Below are positions 60,193 through 64,000 of a stretch of DNA of 64,000 nt, piece after piece (position 1 is the stretch's first letter; each line of letters opens with the position of its first letter). Source of the stretch: Calcarisporiella thermophila CBS 279.70 (lineage: Eukaryota; Calcarisporiellomycota); assembly GCF_041956535.1 (NCBI RefSeq), contig NW_027192199.1, forward strand, positions 613,741-677,740. Reading direction: 5' to 3'. Made by a program: the position numbers and the translations under genes. A model generated the notes under the pieces. It saw nothing but the letters and a program-made list of their open reading frames with translations, ran no database searches and was not told the DNA's origin.

Positions 60193-61445
60193 CTACCACA
60201 GCAATGACCGCCTGCTTTGAAAACAGCTGGACCCTTCGTCCTCGGCCCCCGCCGCTTGCACTCCTTCATCCCATTCACTTTGATGCATATGCCCGCGGTA
60301 CAACTCCCTTATTACTTTGCCGTTCAGCAGGGTCTGCTCGACAACGGCCTCCGCGTGGCAAGGTGTAACCCGCCCATACCATATTCCGCGGCGGCCATGT
60401 TGCGTATATAAAATGGTGTTGGCCGCAAATTTGTGTCCTAACCAGCGGCAGGGTCTGAGTTTAGATATGAAAAAGAGGAGGCAGAGCAAGAGCCGGCAAA
60501 CATCTTACCGCTAACATGGCTGATCATATACACCGCAACCCCTCCCTTGGGCTCCTCTTCCCACCTTTGCTTTCCGGCCACACCGTCGAAGCCGACCCGA
60601 AACATCCCATGCGATGCAAGCACCTTCTCAAGCTCTCTTCGAAGGATAGGTGCCGTTACGCCGCACCGTTTGTCCCGCCGCCGGTGGGAGCATATCACTA
60701 TGACCCCATCGAGATCGAGCTCCCTCACCTCAAACTTACTACGGTCTCCTTTGCTTGGGTCATCACTGAGAAAGGTATCGTAAAAAAGCCGAGTATTGGA
60801 AGGCGTGACGTTTGCAACGACGATGTTGTCTGGGAAAAGCACCACATCGACTCCACAGTACAAAAATCCGCTCTTAGAATACACACTGGATCGGCTGATA
60901 TTCGAGACTAAAACCCTGGGTTTCTCCGCACTCCCATGAACCCTTCCTTCCGCATGCAACACTTCCCACAGTGCAGACGCAACCGTGCCGCTGGCTTCCT
61001 CGATGCGGTCGGGCCAATCTGCTTTGCCAGTGCAGATCATAACGTGGCTGGAATAGGGCCGGACCGTTCCCTGTAGCGGCGAGTCACGATCAAGCTTGAG
61101 GAATGCAGGGTAATGCGGATGAAGCGAGCAGCTATCCGACTGAGCAGCAGGACATGCGACGCAAGGATCTTCAGAAAAGAGATCGGGGGGGACGGGAGGA
61201 AGCGAGACAAAAGTCGTGTAAGAAGTGCTTTCGGGAGATGAGCCCATACCTGAGGTTGTGGCTGCGGGCGAAGAATGGGAATCGGTCGGAGGTGCTTGCG
61301 GTCGCTGCGGGGGAGATAGAGGAGCATCGGCTGTGGCAGGAGAATCGGTGGATTGCGCGAAAGAGGAAACCGGGATCCAAGACATGAATGAAGACATTGC
61401 AGACAATGTCGACTGGAATAGTATGCGGACAGGGTTGTCGAGCAT
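60193..61445 (-). CDS. Aim32-like thioredoxin-fold [2Fe-2S] protein (sucrase/ferredoxin-like family)
   Basis: Exons, from the start: 60509-61445, 60193-60437; 393 residues. Aim32 proteins carry a thioredoxin-like [2Fe-2S] cluster and act in the mitochondrial matrix and intermembrane space in thiol redox quality control. The ligand set is visible: Cys-x8-Cys in VICSHRRRDKRCGV (about residues 250-262) and His-x3-His in SHVSGHKFAANTIL, the latter joined across the intron. IWYGRVTP is the usual closing motif. Earlier Cys-rich segments (DPCVACPAAQSDSC) resemble the first part of this family. The first ~75 residues are Ser/Pro/Thr-rich; a mitochondrial targeting helix (MLDNPVRILFQSTLSAM) is possible. 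Divergent from the TBC1D31-like gene across 485 bases. Identification is firm, localisation inferred. Confidence 0.92.
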
Positions 61446-61930
61446 AATGCCACTAATCTAAGGAGCGAGGGTTGAAATGAAAAGCGAGGGAAGGGGGGGG
61501 ATGGAGGGAGCAGCCGGAAGATACAAAAATGCTTATTTGTTTATTTGTTATAGTTTATTTCAAAATGGTGGTGGTACGACCTGCAGAGTTGCATCTAATA
61601 AGATAATCAAATTGGGGGCAGAGATGGAGGAGGAGCAAATATTCACATCCCAACCGTATCATCTGATAGGGAGGTTATCAGGTGTTTTGCTCTTTCCAGT
61701 TCGGTTTTCGGCTTGTTTTGTTTAAATTGGCATTTGCTTCGCTAGAGATTTTCATTTCCCATATCGAAGAAGCTATGGTGGATATAACAATTAGCTCTTT
61801 AGTCTTTTTCCACTAATTTCCCACTTTTATCCCCCTTGGGGGATAGCTCAAAATCGCGCGCGGTCACGTAAAATTGAAGCTTTTCCTGCCTCCAAAATTT
61901 GAACGGGGTGATATTGGGAATAAATTCAAT
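61446..61930. other. Divergent promoter region, Aim32-like / TBC1D31-like
   Basis: 485 bases between two divergent starts. A/T-rich, no recognised element or gene. Confidence 0.5.
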
Positions 61931-64000
61931 ATGTCGCGTAACTCTTTTTCAACGAGGAGAGCTGTCTATATAGCTTCGAGTAATTCTGGCCCACTTTGGA
62001 GAGCGCAAGATGATGAGGACACTATCACTAGGGATCCATCTCTCCGTAAGCGTAAGATTGGAGCAAGATGTATAGCCACGACTAGTAACGATCGATTGTA
62101 ATCATTTATTGATTAGCATTTCCTCAGCATGCCCCTTACTGACAGGTAGATATATTATAGCCCAATTTTCCGCATCATAAATGCCATTCCTCCACCTCCG
62201 CCCTCATCCCCACCTTCCTTTGCCCCTTCCGACGATGAAGTACCTAAACTTCGACTAATGCAACCGCAACCTTCGCGGCCTATTCACTTTGCCCATTTTG
62301 CATTCCGGCGCAAACCTGTTGTCACACCGAGAAAAAAGAAGCGGAGACTGTGGGTTGAATCGGATATTGCCGATACAATGGGGGCTGACAATTTAGTTAT
62401 GGCTGCGGTGGATCAGAGGGGATATGTATACTGGATCGATTTCGCAGCAAATAGGTAGGTACGATGATGCCCGATGGTGAAAAGTACACATTTCAACTTA
62501 ATAGAATATGTGACGGCTAGATATACTCTCGTGACAAAAACTGGCGTATGTGCCTCGGCAGTAGAAGTGATAGCTGGAGAAGGCCACAGTGAGATTGTGG
62601 TTGGGTTTTCCGATATGTCACTTCGGAGTTACTCAACTGGTATGATTCCCTCTGCTAATAATCAAGGCTGCTGGCATTTTAACTTTTCTCCTCTCACTCT
62701 TCTGAACCTCGACAGAAACTCGTCAGCAGCGAGCCGATATAAGACTTCAATCACATATTGGCCCCATCCATACGTTTTCCTCCCACCCCACTCTCCCTCT
62801 TTTACTTGCTACCTCCTCCACGGAGGCCACTCTCTGGGACACTCGCGACTGGAGTAAATTACGTGTACTCTCCTCACCTCTTTTCCTTCCAATATACCAT
62901 GCGTTGTTTACACCTACTGGAGAGGAAATCGCCACAAGTTTTGGGGATGCAAGCGTTGTCGTCTGGGAACTAGATGGGTTGGCACAGGTATGGAAGGTGG
63001 TTGGACTAGAGGGTGCGAAAGAAAAAGAGGCAAAGGGGCCCGTGTTGGCAATAAATGAGGATTTAATGGCAATCGGATGGAATGGCCTGGTGCAAATATG
63101 GCGACGCAAAGAGAGAAGGCTCGCTCGAATCATTCCGCTAGAACGTATCACCTCCTCGCCCATCTCGCAGCTCATCTTTCTCCCGGCACAAAATGATTCC
63201 AAAAATCTTCATACCCTTATAGTAAGATTCACAAATGGCCGCGCGGTTTTTCTGGAGTTTGAACCATATGGCTCCCATCCTGCCATTGTACACCGTCTTC
63301 GAGGCATCGACAAAGTCAGTGAGCTGGAGGTTCGGGGAAATCTGATTGCCGGGATTGGCGAAGAAGGAGGGACGATTTGTGTGTGGGAGCTAGAGGAGCT
63401 TGTCGGTGGCGCTAGGAAAGAGCAGCGAGAAGGCATACCGGCTGTAAGTAAAGATGGCGAAACTGATAGCGAGGCGTCACTGTTGAGTGATGAGCCATCT
63501 ATATTCCAATGGCACGAGGGCAAAGAAGAGAAGGAAATAGGGGGTGACGGGCAGAGGAATAAAAGAACACGTGAGTCGCGTCCTGGAAACGAATTGAATC
63601 GCGAAGCCCTCCTGAAGAATTTAAAGAAGGCTGGAAAATACCCAACCAAATATCGTTCTCAAATTTGGAAGTTTCTTCTTGGCTTGCGGGGTGAGGACTC
63701 CAACGTCCTATGTGAGTGTGCACACCAGACTATACTAGATCGAGTGATCTGCTCTTTTGGCAAATGGCTTGGCCGATTGGAGCACACGCAACAGCCAAAC
63801 ACCTCGGATCCTATGTTCTTAGAGAAGTGGACCTCTGTGGTTGCAACGCGCCTTTTTCAGGTGTTCTCTGGGCCAGCTAGAGTAAGAAGTGAGGAGGAGA
63901 AGAGGAGAGAAGAGCCAAAAGTGGCTATATTGACGATCGAGGCGCTAAAGTGCATTTACGAAAAATGGCAAATCTCGAATTCTAACGTAGAGGTGGTACT
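61931..64000 (+). CDS. TBC1D31-like WD40-TBC protein (3' end outside window)
   Basis: Exons 61931-62097, 62161-62454, 62521-62639 and 62716 to beyond 64000; about 620 residues visible. A WD40-type N-terminal region shows repeated W-D/E endings (TLWDTRDW, VVVWELDG, VQIWRRKE, ICVWELEE). An acidic/basic linker precedes LLKNLKKAGKYPTKYRSQIW, KFLLGL, nearly the same as the start of the TBC domain in animal TBC1D31 (GEYPTKYRMFIWRSLLQL). TBC1D31 sits at centriolar satellites and supports ciliogenesis in animals; it is scarce in fungi without flagella. The TBC catalytic Arg and Gln fingers are beyond the window or diverged. Donor 62098 was chosen because it is the only one that joins in frame to the PIFRIINAIPPPPP exon; a 5' exon may be missing. 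Confidence 0.84.

Overview
The window is 64 kb of a compact, intron-rich nuclear genome, read as a fungus outside Dikarya. Most genes are broken by short introns (about 57-150 bases, GT...AG). Fungal markers are an Ade8-type GAR transformylase, a Pmt2-type O-mannosyltransferase, a Mug113-like DUF1766/T5orf172 protein, an Aim32-type Fe-S protein, a CCCH+CHY zinc-finger protein and a Pho2/Phx1-like homeodomain factor. Several genes are usually absent from yeasts and most Dikarya: an Integrator subunit 7 homologue, a CHD6-9/Kismet-class remodeler, a BARD1/BRCA1-like RING-BRCT protein, a slime-mould cAR-like receptor and a TBC1D31-like WD40-TBC protein (a centrosome/cilium protein in animals). Together they suggest an early-diverging, possibly zoosporic, lineage. 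The species cannot be named from the sequence. All splice models were made by hand: each was checked for GT/AG borders (with one GC exception), frame continuity and family alignment from memory.

Layout. 1-345: 3' end of ADE8 (+). 346-3611: mostly non-coding, with a possible 29-codon C2H2 zinc-finger gene. 3612-5227: DUF1766 protein (+). 5907-8027: secreted amidase (-). 9041-10815: seven-transmembrane receptor (+). 10816-12544: non-coding, with a 5S-like segment. 12545-13262: RPL9 (-), divergent from INTS7 (+, 13556-17797). 18257-19712: Nit2-type nitrilase that has lost its catalytic cysteine and glutamate (+). 21409-22263: extreme Tyr/Trp-rich protein (+). 22849-26331: CCCH/RWD-like/CHY protein (-). 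26871-32946: CHD7-like remodeler (-). 33883-34632: Alba/Rpp25-like protein (-), divergent from the RING-BRCT gene (+, 34869-37491). 37875-38794: PRL-type phosphatase (-). 40399-42350: homeodomain factor (-) with a long upstream region. 44238-47100: VPS9 Rab5 exchange factor (-). 48970-51828: PMT2 (+). 52473-54936: Pumilio (-). 56753-57909: AMPK beta (+). 58313-59323: secreted Gly-rich protein (-). 60193-61445: Aim32-like (-). 61931-64000: TBC1D31-like, cut by the window edge (+).

There is no metabolic cluster, mobile element, CRISPR array or convincing tRNA. The genes form ordinary housekeeping neighbourhoods in divergent and convergent pairs. What stands out is individual genes: the inactive-looking nitrilase, the Tyr/Trp-rich tail protein, the zinc-finger microprotein, and the set of animal-like nuclear genes (INTS7, CHD7-like, BARD1-like, TBC1D31-like) kept in one fungal window.
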